Below the pieces are notes generated by a model. It had not been told where the DNA came from and did not search any database. It was given only the letters and a program-made list of their open reading frames with translations. Source: Dehalococcoidia bacterium UBA2160 (GTDB taxonomy: Bacteria > Chloroflexota > Dehalococcoidia > Lucifugimonadales > UBA1123). Taken from it: a stretch of DNA of 12,500 nucleotides. Where the stretch lies: the NCBI GenBank assembly GCA_002328865.1, contig DCWO01000005.1, forward strand, positions 1-12,500, in the 5' to 3' direction. Made by a program: the position numbers and the translations under genes. Below are positions 1 to 6,408 of this stretch, piece by piece. Each line of letters opens with the position of its first letter. The first letter of the stretch is position 1.

Positions 1-57
1 GCCGCCGCTCGGAGGATTGACGACGTGCTGGGGGACGCGGTCGCTGGAAATTCGTGA
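1..57 (+). CDS. Tyrosine recombinase (integrase), C-terminal end only
   Basis: Frame 1 is open from the window edge to a TGA at 55-57 and reads AAARRIDDVLGDAVAGNS. Phage-type tyrosine recombinases commonly end shortly after the catalytic Tyr in a stretch of the form Y-S-H-x-x-P-x-M-Q-x-x-A-A-x-R-x-D-x-x-L; the visible AAARRIDDVLG fits the last part of that pattern. The catalytic residues lie outside the window, so the call rests on this short tail and on position: the gene points at the 3' end of a tRNA-Arg and stops 75 bp from it, the usual place for an integrase in a tRNA-integrated element. It could instead be another protein with an amphipathic C-terminal helix. Confidence 0.5.
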   Translation, partial: AAARRIDDVLGDAVAGNS

Positions 58-73
58 CCATTTTGTGACCATT
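54..73 (+). repeat. Tandem direct repeat GTGACCATT, 11-bp period
   Basis: GTGACCATT occurs at 54-62 and again at 65-73, separated by two bases, so the copies are one helical turn apart. The first copy overlaps the stop codon of the integrase-like frame. Position between a presumed integrase and its tRNA target, and the helical spacing, suggest arm-type recombinase binding sites. That function is inferred; only the repeat is seen. Confidence 0.6.
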
Positions 74-80
74 CGGTCTA

Positions 81-110
81 TGCAAAAGACCCCTGACATG
101 ACGGCAGGGG
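81..110 (-). terminator. Rho-independent terminator downstream of tRNA-Arg
   Basis: On the minus strand CCCCTG and CAGGGG (6-bp stem, 9-nt loop, 90-110) are followed directly by TCTTTTGC. It lies 22 bp past the encoded CCA of the tRNA, in the right orientation to end the tRNA transcript. A second small hairpin, ATTTTC/GAAAAT at 113-130, lies between it and the tRNA. Confidence 0.7.
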
Positions 111-132
111 CCATTTTCGTGCCTGAAAATAG

Positions 133-208
133 TGGTACCCCTGCCCGGACTCGAACCGGGGCACCCGGTTTAGGAAACCGGTGCTCTATCCGCCTGAGCT
201 ACAGGGGC
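133..208 (-). tRNA. tRNA-Arg (anticodon CCT)
   Basis: The minus strand folds as a complete 76-nt cloverleaf: 7-bp acceptor stem (one G-U at the first pair), D arm GCTC/GAGC, anticodon stem CCGGT/ACCGG with loop TTCCTAA, 4-nt variable loop, T arm CCCGG/CCGGG with loop TTCGAGT, discriminator A and an encoded CCA (133-135). The anticodon CCT at 172-174 reads the arginine codon AGG. Upstream, TAAAAT (255-260 on the minus strand) could be a -10 element, but no good -35 accompanies it. The gene is co-oriented with recO upstream, and the integrase-like tail lies beyond its 3' end, so its 3' part is a likely attachment site. Confidence 0.95.
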
Positions 209-280
209 ACGGATTGCGGCATCGACTAGTGCGGGTTGCTGCGTCGATCACGAGTATTTTAGCAGTCTGGTTTAGCCGAT

Positions 281-352
281 GACCAGTCGGCGCGAGCCTC
301 AGCAACACCGGTCCTGCAAGAGGCGGGTTGACACGCTGTCCTCCGACTGGTC
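281..352. repeat. 10-bp inverted repeat with nested stem
   Basis: GACCAGTCGG (281-290) and CCGACTGGTC (343-352) are perfect inverted copies. Inside them GCCTC (296-300) and GAGGC (320-324) also pair, giving a two-tier fold. It lies in the 211-bp gap between recO and tRNA-Arg. No T-run follows on either strand, so it is not a standard terminator; it might be an RNA processing or protein-binding element. Apart from this and the weak tRNA promoter I see no gene in the gap. Confidence 0.5.
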
Positions 353-419
353 GCGACAAGGCCTGGATCCCGGTGTGTTGGAACTCAGGACAAGTGGCTG
401 TTGGCTGATGGTCGACGGC

Positions 420-1181
420 TCATAGCTCCGACACCTGCCGGACGAAGTCGGCGCTTTTTAGCGCTCGTTCGACGACGTAACGGATGTGCGTGGTGAGCAG
501 GCGCTCCACGTCGTGCCTGACGGGGGGCGTGACTCGGACTCCGGCCACGGATGCGAAGGTTCGCTCTCGCTGCAAGAGCCTCAGCACTTTCATCGCGTTT
601 AGCTGCACCGGGAGCACCGCGCTCAGGCCCTGCACCTGGCAGTTGGGGCACACTACGCCGCCGGACGATACGTCGAAAACGTGGTCGGCTGGCGCCAGAT
701 CTGTCCCGCACTCGACGCAGAGCCGCAGCTCAGGCCGAAAGCCGGTCACGCCAAGTAGTTGAGCCTCGAAGTGCCGGACCAGGAGCCACGTATCATCGGT
801 CGAGCACAGGGCGGTCAGCGACGCGATAATGTGCTGGTAGAGCGAGTAGCTGGCCGAGCGTTCGGCGGAGAAACTGTCCACAAGCTCGCACATGTAGACG
901 GCACGCGAGAGCCTATCCAGGTCTTCGGAGATTTCGGCGAACCTCTGCACGGTTTGGGCTTCGTTGACGACATCGAGGTTCCGTCCGTAGGCAGCCGAAA
1001 ACGACACCTGGTACAGCAACTCAAGGTGACCGCCGAGCTTGCTTTTCGGACGTCGGACCCCCTTGGCGACGAGCCGCACCTTGCCCATGTCCTGCGTGAA
1101 GATGGTGAGGATGCGGTCTGCCTCGCCCAGCGGAAATTGCCGGATCACGAGGCCTTCGGTGGTGTATGTCCGTTGTCTCAT
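420..1181 (-). CDS. recO: DNA repair protein RecO
   Basis: RecO anneals SSB-coated single strands and, with RecR, loads RecA at gaps during RecF-pathway recombinational repair. The 253-residue product has the N-terminal OB-fold region (TTEGLVIRQFPLGEADRILTI, with K-G-V-R-R-P-K-S-K-L-G-G-H following, the usual RecO signature), a helical middle, and a four-cysteine zinc site at C155, C158, C178 and C181. Length matches the usual 230-260. I chose the ATG at 1179-1181, where homology begins; the frame stays open to 1250 but that would overlap the end of recR. There is no clear Shine-Dalgarno, and the start lies 16 bp past the recR stop, so translation is probably coupled. It is the last protein gene of the minus-strand block; no T-rich terminator separates it from tRNA-Arg. 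Confidence 0.93.
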   Translation of the reverse strand: MRQRTYTTEGLVIRQFPLGEADRILTIFTQDMGKVRLVAKGVRRPKSKLGGHLELLYQVSFSAAYGRNLDVVNEAQTVQRFAEISEDLDRLSRAVYMCELVDSFSAERSASYSLYQHIIASLTALCSTDDTWLLVRHFEAQLLGVTGFRPELRLCVECGTDLAPADHVFDVSSGGVVCPNCQVQGLSAVLPVQLNAMKVLRLLQRERTFASVAGVRVTPPVRHDVERLLTTHIRYVVERALKSADFVRQVSEL

Positions 1182-1197
1182 CACGACGGGGCGGCGT

Positions 1198-1809
1198 TCA
1201 GAACGACTGCCGGCCGTCCATGGCGCGGCCGAGGGTGGCTTCGTCGGCATATTCGAGGTCGCCGCCGACGGGCAGTCCGCGCGCCGGGCGGGTCAGCCTG
1301 ACCCCCAGAGGTTCGAGCAGCTTGTGGATGTACATTGCCGTGGCCTCGCCCTCCAGATTCGGGTTCGTCGCGAGGATGACTTCTTGGATGTCGCCGTCCC
1401 GAATTCGACCCAGCAGAGGTTGTATCTTCAGGTCATCCGGACCGATTCCGTTCATCGGCGATATCACGCCGTGCAGCACGTGGTACAGGCCCGTGTAGCT
1501 GTGGGTGCGCTGAAGGGCGAGCACGTCGAGCGGTTCTTCGACGACGCAAACCGTCGTCTCATCGCGGTCCGGCGCGGAGCATATTGAGCACGGGTCCGCT
1601 TCGGTGATGTTGAAACAGCGCGAACACATCTCGACGCTCTCTTTGACGGCAACGATCGCCTCGGCCAACGAGCGTGCGTTCTCATCCGGCATGCGGATCA
1701 AGTAATAAGCCAGCCGTTGAGCCGTCTTCGGCCCGATGCCAGGCAGCTTGTGGAACTCCTCCACGAGACGGTTGATCGGCGCCGCTGCGTGGTTGTTTTC
1801 GTTCGTCAT
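1198..1809 (-). CDS. recR: Recombination protein RecR
   Basis: RecR forms a ring-shaped clamp and works with RecO (and RecF) to bring RecA to single-strand gaps. The 203-residue product shows the family layout in order: helix-hairpin-helix with LPGIGPKTAQRLA (22-34), a C4 zinc site at C62, C65, C74 and C77, a Toprim domain starting near VCVVEEPLDV (87-96) and including ATNPNLEGEATA (147-158), and the C-terminal TRPARGLPVGGDLEYAD segment typical of RecR. Length is normal (about 200). The ATG at 1809 follows the ybaB stop by 25 bp with only a weak Shine-Dalgarno. Its place just before recO and after dnaX-ybaB is a common bacterial arrangement. Identification is secure. Confidence 0.97.
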   Translation of the reverse strand: MTNENNHAAAPINRLVEEFHKLPGIGPKTAQRLAYYLIRMPDENARSLAEAIVAVKESVEMCSRCFNITEADPCSICSAPDRDETTVCVVEEPLDVLALQRTHSYTGLYHVLHGVISPMNGIGPDDLKIQPLLGRIRDGDIQEVILATNPNLEGEATAMYIHKLLEPLGVRLTRPARGLPVGGDLEYADEATLGRAMDGRQSF

Positions 1810-1834
1810 CGTGTTGCCGATTCCGGTCGAATCG

Positions 1835-2143
1835 TCACATCAATCCAGGGATGTTGAGCCCGCCGGTGAGGGCGCCCATTCGGGACGACACCATCTCCTG
1901 GGCTTTGTTCAGTCCTTCGTTGACGGCCGCCAGCACGAGGTCTTGCAGGATCTCGACATCGTCGGCGCTGACCACCTCCGGGTCTATGTTGATCGACTCC
2001 ACGGTCATCTTGCCGGTCACGACCACGGTTATCATCCCGCCCCCGGCAGTCGCTTCGACCGTAGCGGTTTCGAGTTCGGTTTGAAGATCGGCCATCTTCT
2101 TCTGAAGTTGTTGCGCCTGGCGCATCATCTTGCGGTTCATCAT
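1835..2143 (-). CDS. ybaB: YbaB/EbfC family nucleoid-associated protein
   Basis: A small DNA-binding protein of the YbaB/EbfC family, which forms dimers and coats DNA; its exact role is unsettled. The 102-residue product begins with a Met- and Gln-rich helix (MMRQAQQLQKKMADLQTEL), followed by the conserved AGGGMITVVVTG strand region and a C-terminal helix ending in GGLNIPGLM, as is typical. The ATG overlaps the dnaX stop by 4 bp (ATGA, 2140-2143), and a strong AAGGAGG (2154-2160) lies 10 bp upstream inside dnaX. A second ATG follows immediately, so the start could be one codon later. The dnaX-ybaB-recR order is widely conserved in bacteria. Confidence 0.95.
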   Translation of the reverse strand: MMNRKMMRQAQQLQKKMADLQTELETATVEATAGGGMITVVVTGKMTVESINIDPEVVSADDVEILQDLVLAAVNEGLNKAQEMVSSRMGALTGGLNIPGLM

Positions 2144-3765
2144 TGCTCGTCATCCTCCTTTTGCTCCACAACCCGGGCGCCCATCGCCTGCGCGGCGCGG
2201 ACCAGATGGCTCTGGTTGGCCTGCCTCATGGATTGACCGTTGCTTTCGCTCTCCATCTCAGGCACGACCTCGTAGTCCCCATCCATCGCCTTGTTGATGA
2301 TTTCCTTGAGTTCTCTCAGCACGCTGGAGTTGCTCATCTCTTCCTTGATCCGGTCGTAGTGCGAGTTGTGGCTGAATTTCACGACGATCCGGTCGCCGTC
2401 CAACGCATAGTCTCTTGAACTGCGAAGCAGCGCGTCGAGTTTGAAGCGAGTGCCCGTGTTCCTCAGGGCGCGCAATATCTGCGGCCACTGTGCTTGAAGT
2501 CTTGCGGCGGGCTCGGCTGGCAGCGGCTGAGGTTCGGCACCGGCGGGGCGGGCGGCTTGCCTCTGCGGCGCTCCTTGACGTTGAACCGGCGTCTGTTCGT
2601 GGACATATGGCCGGGCCTGCCTGGTGGGCGCTTGCCGTGGCTGCGCTTGTCTGGCAGCGGCATCCGCGACTTGCGCGGGAGGCGCCGCGACCGGCTCCAA
2701 GCTCGATTCCACCAGCGCCAGTTCCAGCGGGAGCGGGGACGAGGTGTCGCGGCGGGTGTCCGCGGCGCTGAACGCCCTGATCGATCTGAGCAGGTGAGGC
2801 AAATCCGCCCCAGTGGCAAGCTCGTTGAGAACAGCAGACGTTTCGTCCGGATAGCCGAGGGTGGTCGCGGCCCCGGTTTTGCTCAGCATGACCGACCGCA
2901 AGAATTCCGTCACGCCACGCTGTAGCTGCTGTAGGTCAGCGCCCTCTCCCGCGACTCGATTGATTACACTCAAGCCCTCGGCGACGGACCGCGATACGAT
3001 GCACTTTGCCAGCTCCAGGGCTTGCTCGTCGCCACCCATTCCGAGCATCTCGCGAACCTGATCCGCGTCCAAGGGCGAGCCGTAAGAAACCGCCGCCTGC
3101 TCAAGCAGATTCTCGGCGTCTCGTAGACTTCCGGTGGAGGATCGCGCTATCAGGTCCAGGGCATCCTGAGACGCCTGGATGTTCTCCGCCGCGCAGAGCT
3201 CGGCCAGCTTGGCGCCGGTCACATCAAGCGGCACGCGACGGAAGTCGTAGCGCTGACAGCGGGAGATGATGGTCAGCGGGACTTTGTGCGCCTCGGTCGT
3301 CGCCAGCACGAATATCGCGTGACCTGGAGGCTCTTCGAGAGTCTTAAGCAGCGCGTTGAAAGCCTGCTCGGTCAACATGTGGACCTCGTCCACGATGTAA
3401 ACCTTGAATTTGAACTCATTGGGCGCGAAGTTGATCTTGTCGCTCAGATTGCGGATGTCGTCGATTCCGCGGTTGCTGGCCGCGTCGATCTCGATCAGGT
3501 CAAGCGCCCTGCCTTCGTTGATGGCGATGCACGGGTCGCACTCGTTGTCCGGCTCTCCGTCTACGGCAGAAAGGCAGTTGATCGCTTTGGCGAGGATGCG
3601 CGCGGTGCTGGTCTTGCCTGTGCCGCGAGGTCCACACAACAGGTATGCGTGCGCCATCCGTCCGGTCGCCACCGATCGTCGCAGCGTTTGTGTGACCGAG
3701 TCCTGGCCGACGACTTCGGAGAGTTTGCGGGGACGCCACTTCCTGTACAGCACCTCGCTGGTCAT
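2140..3765 (-). CDS. dnaX: DNA polymerase III subunit gamma/tau (clamp loader ATPase)
   Basis: DnaX is the motor subunit of the clamp loader that places the beta clamp on primed DNA. The 541-residue product has an AAA+ domain: Walker A GPRGTGKT (45-52), Walker B VDEVH (125-129), sensor 1 around ATTEAHK (155-161), and the SRC arginine finger (168-170). The zinc knob keeps C64, C76 and C79, but Asp73 stands where the other Cys is expected. Residues near 350-420 form a Pro/Gln/Ala/Arg-rich linker before a C-terminal tau-like domain. I saw no A-AAA-AAG slippery run, so no programmed frameshift is suggested. The ATG at 3765 is preferred over the in-frame GTG at 3783 because it has GAGG six bases upstream and starts at the conserved SEVLYRKWRP segment. 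The stop overlaps ybaB. Confidence 0.97.
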   Translation of the reverse strand: MTSEVLYRKWRPRKLSEVVGQDSVTQTLRRSVATGRMAHAYLLCGPRGTGKTSTARILAKAINCLSAVDGEPDNECDPCIAINEGRALDLIEIDAASNRGIDDIRNLSDKINFAPNEFKFKVYIVDEVHMLTEQAFNALLKTLEEPPGHAIFVLATTEAHKVPLTIISRCQRYDFRRVPLDVTGAKLAELCAAENIQASQDALDLIARSSTGSLRDAENLLEQAAVSYGSPLDADQVREMLGMGGDEQALELAKCIVSRSVAEGLSVINRVAGEGADLQQLQRGVTEFLRSVMLSKTGAATTLGYPDETSAVLNELATGADLPHLLRSIRAFSAADTRRDTSSPLPLELALVESSLEPVAAPPAQVADAAARQAQPRQAPTRQARPYVHEQTPVQRQGAPQRQAARPAGAEPQPLPAEPAARLQAQWPQILRALRNTGTRFKLDALLRSSRDYALDGDRIVVKFSHNSHYDRIKEEMSNSSVLRELKEIINKAMDGDYEVVPEMESESNGQSMRQANQSHLVRAAQAMGARVVEQKEDDEQ

Positions 3766-3828
3766 GACGCGCCTCGACACCACCGGAGCGGATGCGCCGG
3801 TCGACGACAGTTCGTTCGTATGGGAACG

Positions 3829-4392
3829 TCAGCCGTCGACAGCATGTCGATCATCCTCTGTCGAGTTCAGCAAACCGAGTGCTTGCACATGCCCCATAAT
3901 CTTCGCCTCAAGGGTTTGCATCTCCGCCGCTTCTTCATCTTCCTCGTGGTCGTAACCTAGCAGATGGACGATGCCATGAGCAAGGAGGATGGCCAGCTCT
4001 TGTGACACGCTGTGGCCAGCCTGTTCGGCCTGTCTCGCGGCCTGCGGATACGAGATTATCACCTCACCCAATCCGGCCTGTTCCGACGGCGGCAGGATGA
4101 ATTCTGTGTCCAATGGGTCGCCGTCGCCCTTCGGAGTGTCGCCGTAATACGCGCCCGAGTGGGTATAGGCGAACGACAGCACGTCTGTGGTCTCGGGCAG
4201 CCCGCGATGATCCGCATTCAACTCCGCAACCGTGGCGTCGTCCGCGATGACAATGCTCACGTGCTGATCGCCCGCGTCGCAGACCAGGGTTGCCGCGCGG
4301 GCGACAGAGACGATCCATTCTTGATCGATGGGATGCTGAATCTCATCGAATACTTGGACAGATACGGCTGCCGAGGACGGGTGATCGGTCAA
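3829..4392 (-). CDS. ybeY: Endoribonuclease YbeY (rRNA maturation factor)
   Basis: YbeY is a zinc-dependent single-strand endoribonuclease needed for 16S rRNA 3' maturation and 70S quality control. The 187-residue product has the family signature AHGIVHLLGYDH (138-149), giving zinc ligands H139, H143 and H149, and the upstream conserved TTDVLSF (68-74) and LGEVIIS (108-114). An acidic insert rich in Gly and Asp (about 78-105) lengthens it beyond the usual 150-160 residues. I chose TTG at 4390-4392: AAAGG lies seven bases upstream and a perfect TATAAT lies at 4420-4425, which places an ATG at 4503 upstream of the likely transcript start. The gene heads the minus-strand block; dnaX begins 63 bp downstream of its stop. 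Confidence 0.93.
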   Translation of the reverse strand: MTDHPSSAAVSVQVFDEIQHPIDQEWIVSVARAATLVCDAGDQHVSIVIADDATVAELNADHRGLPETTDVLSFAYTHSGAYYGDTPKGDGDPLDTEFILPPSEQAGLGEVIISYPQAARQAEQAGHSVSQELAILLAHGIVHLLGYDHEEDEEAAEMQTLEAKIMGHVQALGLLNSTEDDRHAVDG

Positions 4393-4419
4393 TGACGAAC
4401 CTTTGTTTGGGATGCTAAC

Positions 4420-4425
4420 ATTATA
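4420..4425 (-). promoter_or_regulatory. -10 element TATAAT of the ybeY-dnaX-ybaB-recR-recO block
   Basis: A perfect TATAAT on the minus strand would start transcription about 20 nt before the ybeY TTG. No TTGACA-like -35 is visible at 16-18 bp. Instead the palindrome CCCGG-N3-CCGGG (4426-4438) abuts the -10, so activation or repression by a bound protein is possible. Confidence 0.5.
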
Positions 4426-4528
4426 CCCGGAAGCCGGGCCGCGCGCCCTCCCAGCCCCATTCGGTGGACGCCCGAAATCCCGCAAGCGCGACCGCAAACT
4501 CATCGCCAGTCATTCAGGGGCCGACTTC

Positions 4529-5116
4529 ATGCGCCAGCACCGACCAATTAGAAGGCTTGCCCTGGCTTCAGCTATCGCCGCCTTCGCCGCCTTCGCCGTC
4601 GTGTCGCTGGCCGCATGCTCGAAGGACGACGCAGACGCAACTCCGGTCGTGCCTGCTGCGGCCGCCGCCATCGTGTTGACGAGCACCGCGTTTGAGCACG
4701 GGTCTGCCATCCCGCGCCGGCACACCTGTGACGACGCCGACTTATCGCCGCCGCTGGCATGGACCGGCGTGCCCGATACGGCGCGGAGCCTGGCGTTGAT
4801 CGTCGACGACCCGGATGCGCCGAGGGGAACGTGGGTGCACTGGGTGCTCTACGGCATGGCCGCCGACACCAACGAGTTGAGCGAAGGCGCGTCCGCCGAT
4901 GAACTCGCCGCCATCGACGGCAAGAACGACTTTGGCCGCGTCGGATACGGGGGACCTTGTCCGCCTTCCGGATCCGCACACCGCTATTTCTTCAACCTGT
5001 ACGCTCTCGACACCTCGTTGTCGTTGGCGCTCGGAGCCAGCAAGTCGGCGCTCATGAGCGCCATGGAAGGCCACACTTTGACTCAGGGCACGTTAATGGG
5101 CACATACACACGGTGA
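4529..5116 (+). CDS. PEBP-family (YbhB/YbcL-like) lipoprotein
   Basis: The 195-residue product starts with Arg-rich residues, a hydrophobic Ala-rich segment (about 10-28) and the lipobox LAAC, so Cys30 is predicted to be lipidated and the protein held outside the cytoplasmic membrane. The rest is a phosphatidylethanolamine-binding-protein fold: VDDPDAPRGTWVHWVLYGM region (92-110), GYGGPCPPSG (139-148) and HRYFFNLYALD (151-161), the two conserved ligand-site motifs. Bacterial members are of uncertain function; Raf-kinase-inhibitor naming is by fold only. The ATG at 4529 has AGGGG about nine bases upstream and gives a proper signal peptide, whereas the longer frame from 4403 buries it. The next gene begins 24 bp downstream, so the two are probably co-transcribed. 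Confidence 0.88.
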   Translation: MRQHRPIRRLALASAIAAFAAFAVVSLAACSKDDADATPVVPAAAAAIVLTSTAFEHGSAIPRRHTCDDADLSPPLAWTGVPDTARSLALIVDDPDAPRGTWVHWVLYGMAADTNELSEGASADELAAIDGKNDFGRVGYGGPCPPSGSAHRYFFNLYALDTSLSLALGASKSALMSAMEGHTLTQGTLMGTYTR

Positions 5117-5123
5117 ACGAACC

Positions 5124-5130
5124 GGAGAGG
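5124..5130 (+). promoter_or_regulatory. Ribosome binding site of the enolase-superfamily gene
   Basis: GGAGAGG lies ten bases before the ATG at 5141 and after the PEBP stop, fixing the start of the next gene and showing that it has its own translation signal rather than depending on coupling. Confidence 0.7.
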
Positions 5131-5140
5131 ACCGCCTGCA

Positions 5141-6283
5141 ATGAAGATCACTGAAGTGAACACCTATCGCATGGCCGCGACACCACAAGCGCTGGACGGG
5201 AACAACTGGCTGTTCGTCCGCATCGAAACCGACTCCGGGATCCACGGCATCGGCGAAGGGAGCCTGCAATACAAGGACGCCGCTTTGTCGGCGGAGATCA
5301 AGGAGTTCGGGCGCTTCATCATTGGCATGGACCCGTTCCGCATCGAGCACATCTGGACGTCGCTGTACCGGAGGGTGACCTGGACTGGCGGACCTGTGAC
5401 CATGAGCGCCATCAGCGCCATCGATCTCGCTCTTTGGGACATCAAGGCCAAGGCCCTAGGCGTTCCGGTCTGGGAGCTGCTGGGGGGACGCAGTAGAGAT
5501 CGAGTGCCGGTCTACGCCAACGGGTGGTTCGCGGGATGTGAGACTCCGGAGGAGCACGCCAAGGAAGCCAAGCGCGTTGTGGACGACGGCTATCGAGCGA
5601 TGAAATTCTACCCGTTCAAGGGTCCCCAGGTAATCACACCGGAGCGCATCGAAGCGGGCGTCGAACTGGTCCGGGCCGTCCGGGAAGCGGTTGGCCCGCT
5701 GGTGGAGATCGGGATAGACATCCGGTCCAGGCTAGACATGTGGAGCGTCTCGCGTGTGGCCCAGAGGCTCGAGCCGTTCAATATCGCGTGGATTGAGGAG
5801 CCGGTCATGTTCGACAACGTCGAAGCGATATGCGCACTGGCTCGGACACTGAACATTCCGGTGGCCACGGGCGAACAGCTCTTCAACAGGTGGGAGTTCA
5901 GACCTTTGTTGGAGCAGAACGCTGTCAAGATCATCCAGCCGGACATCTGCCACGCGGGAGGCTTGACGGAACTCAAGAAGATCGCCGCCGCCGCAGAGAC
6001 CCACTACGTGAGCGTTGCTCCGCACAACTCCAACGGGCCGATCTCCACGGTCGCGAGTCTCCACCTGGACACCTGCATACCGAACTGCTTCATGCAGGAG
6101 ATATTCGTGACGTTCCTCTCGCGGTACGAACAGGTCTTGACCAAGCCGATCCCAATCGCCGATGGGCACGCGACGGCGCCGGACGGCATAGGCTGGGGCA
6201 CGGACATCGACTTGGAAGCGTTGAAAGCATTCCCGCCGAACGACTACGTGACGGTTGAATCGGAGCCGTACACGGCGTTCTGA
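5141..6283 (+). CDS. Enolase-superfamily enzyme (mandelate racemase / galactonate dehydratase-like)
   Basis: A 380-residue cytosolic enzyme of the mandelate racemase subgroup, which uses Mg2+ to stabilise an enediolate made by taking a proton next to a carboxylate, typically dehydrating sugar acids. The N-terminal capping domain (about 1-120, with SAIDLALWDIKAKALGVPV at 92-110) precedes a TIM barrel. Visible metal ligands are D193 (GIDIRSR), E219 (WIEEP) and E245 (ATGEQ), with a catalytic His at H295 (APHNSNGP). The stretch GEQLFNRWEF resembles D-galactonate dehydratase, but the acid His of that enzyme, two residues after the first metal Asp, is Arg195 here. Substrate is therefore not assignable; a dehydratase for another acid sugar or a racemase is possible. 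It follows a lipoprotein gene by 24 bp and is convergent with hflC. Confidence 0.92.
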   Translation: MKITEVNTYRMAATPQALDGNNWLFVRIETDSGIHGIGEGSLQYKDAALSAEIKEFGRFIIGMDPFRIEHIWTSLYRRVTWTGGPVTMSAISAIDLALWDIKAKALGVPVWELLGGRSRDRVPVYANGWFAGCETPEEHAKEAKRVVDDGYRAMKFYPFKGPQVITPERIEAGVELVRAVREAVGPLVEIGIDIRSRLDMWSVSRVAQRLEPFNIAWIEEPVMFDNVEAICALARTLNIPVATGEQLFNRWEFRPLLEQNAVKIIQPDICHAGGLTELKKIAAAAETHYVSVAPHNSNGPISTVASLHLDTCIPNCFMQEIFVTFLSRYEQVLTKPIPIADGHATAPDGIGWGTDIDLEALKAFPPNDYVTVESEPYTAF

Positions 6284-6308
6284 CGGAAGGTCGCAGAGTC
6301 GCGCATTC

Positions 6309-6363
6309 CTGAGTTCACCCGGCCATCTCGGCCTTGGACGGCTTCCGGCGTGCCGGGACTCAG
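6309..6363. repeat. Hairpin between convergent genes
   Basis: CTGAGT (6309-6314) and CCCGGC (6318-6323) pair with GCCGGG (6352-6357) and ACTCAG (6358-6363), a 12-bp stem with a three-base bulge on one side. It lies 25 bp after the enolase-family stop and 45 bp from the hflC stop. With no T-run it may be a factor-dependent terminator or a 3'-end stabilising structure for both converging transcripts. Confidence 0.5.
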
Positions 6364-6364
6364 A

Positions 6365-6386
6365 GCCTGCCCTAAGCTCGCCGAAG
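6365..6386. repeat. REP-like intergenic repeat unit
   Basis: GCCTGCCCTAAGCTCGCCGA and the following AG closely match an intergenic repeat I recall from many bacterial genomes, with core GCCTGCCCTGAGCTTGTCGA followed by AGGG. This is one degenerate copy next to the hairpin at 6309-6363, in a gap between convergent genes where such repeats tend to sit. The match is from memory, not a search. Confidence 0.45.
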
Positions 6387-6408
6387 AGGCGAACGATCCA
6401 GCCTGATG

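Noticed and set aside
17..229. Plus-strand open frame crossing the tRNA-Arg gene
   Set aside because: It reads through a complete tRNA and a terminator on the other strand and has no start signal or family-like sequence.
2140..2765. Programmed frameshift in dnaX making gamma as well as tau
   Set aside because: No A-AAA-AAG type slippery run with a following stem was found in the frame; the only A-run is at the gene end within the ybaB ribosome binding site.
4393..4503. Longer YbeY starting from ATG at 4503
   Set aside because: The extension lies upstream of the TATAAT-defined start point and has no YbeY homology; the TTG with AAAGG fits better.
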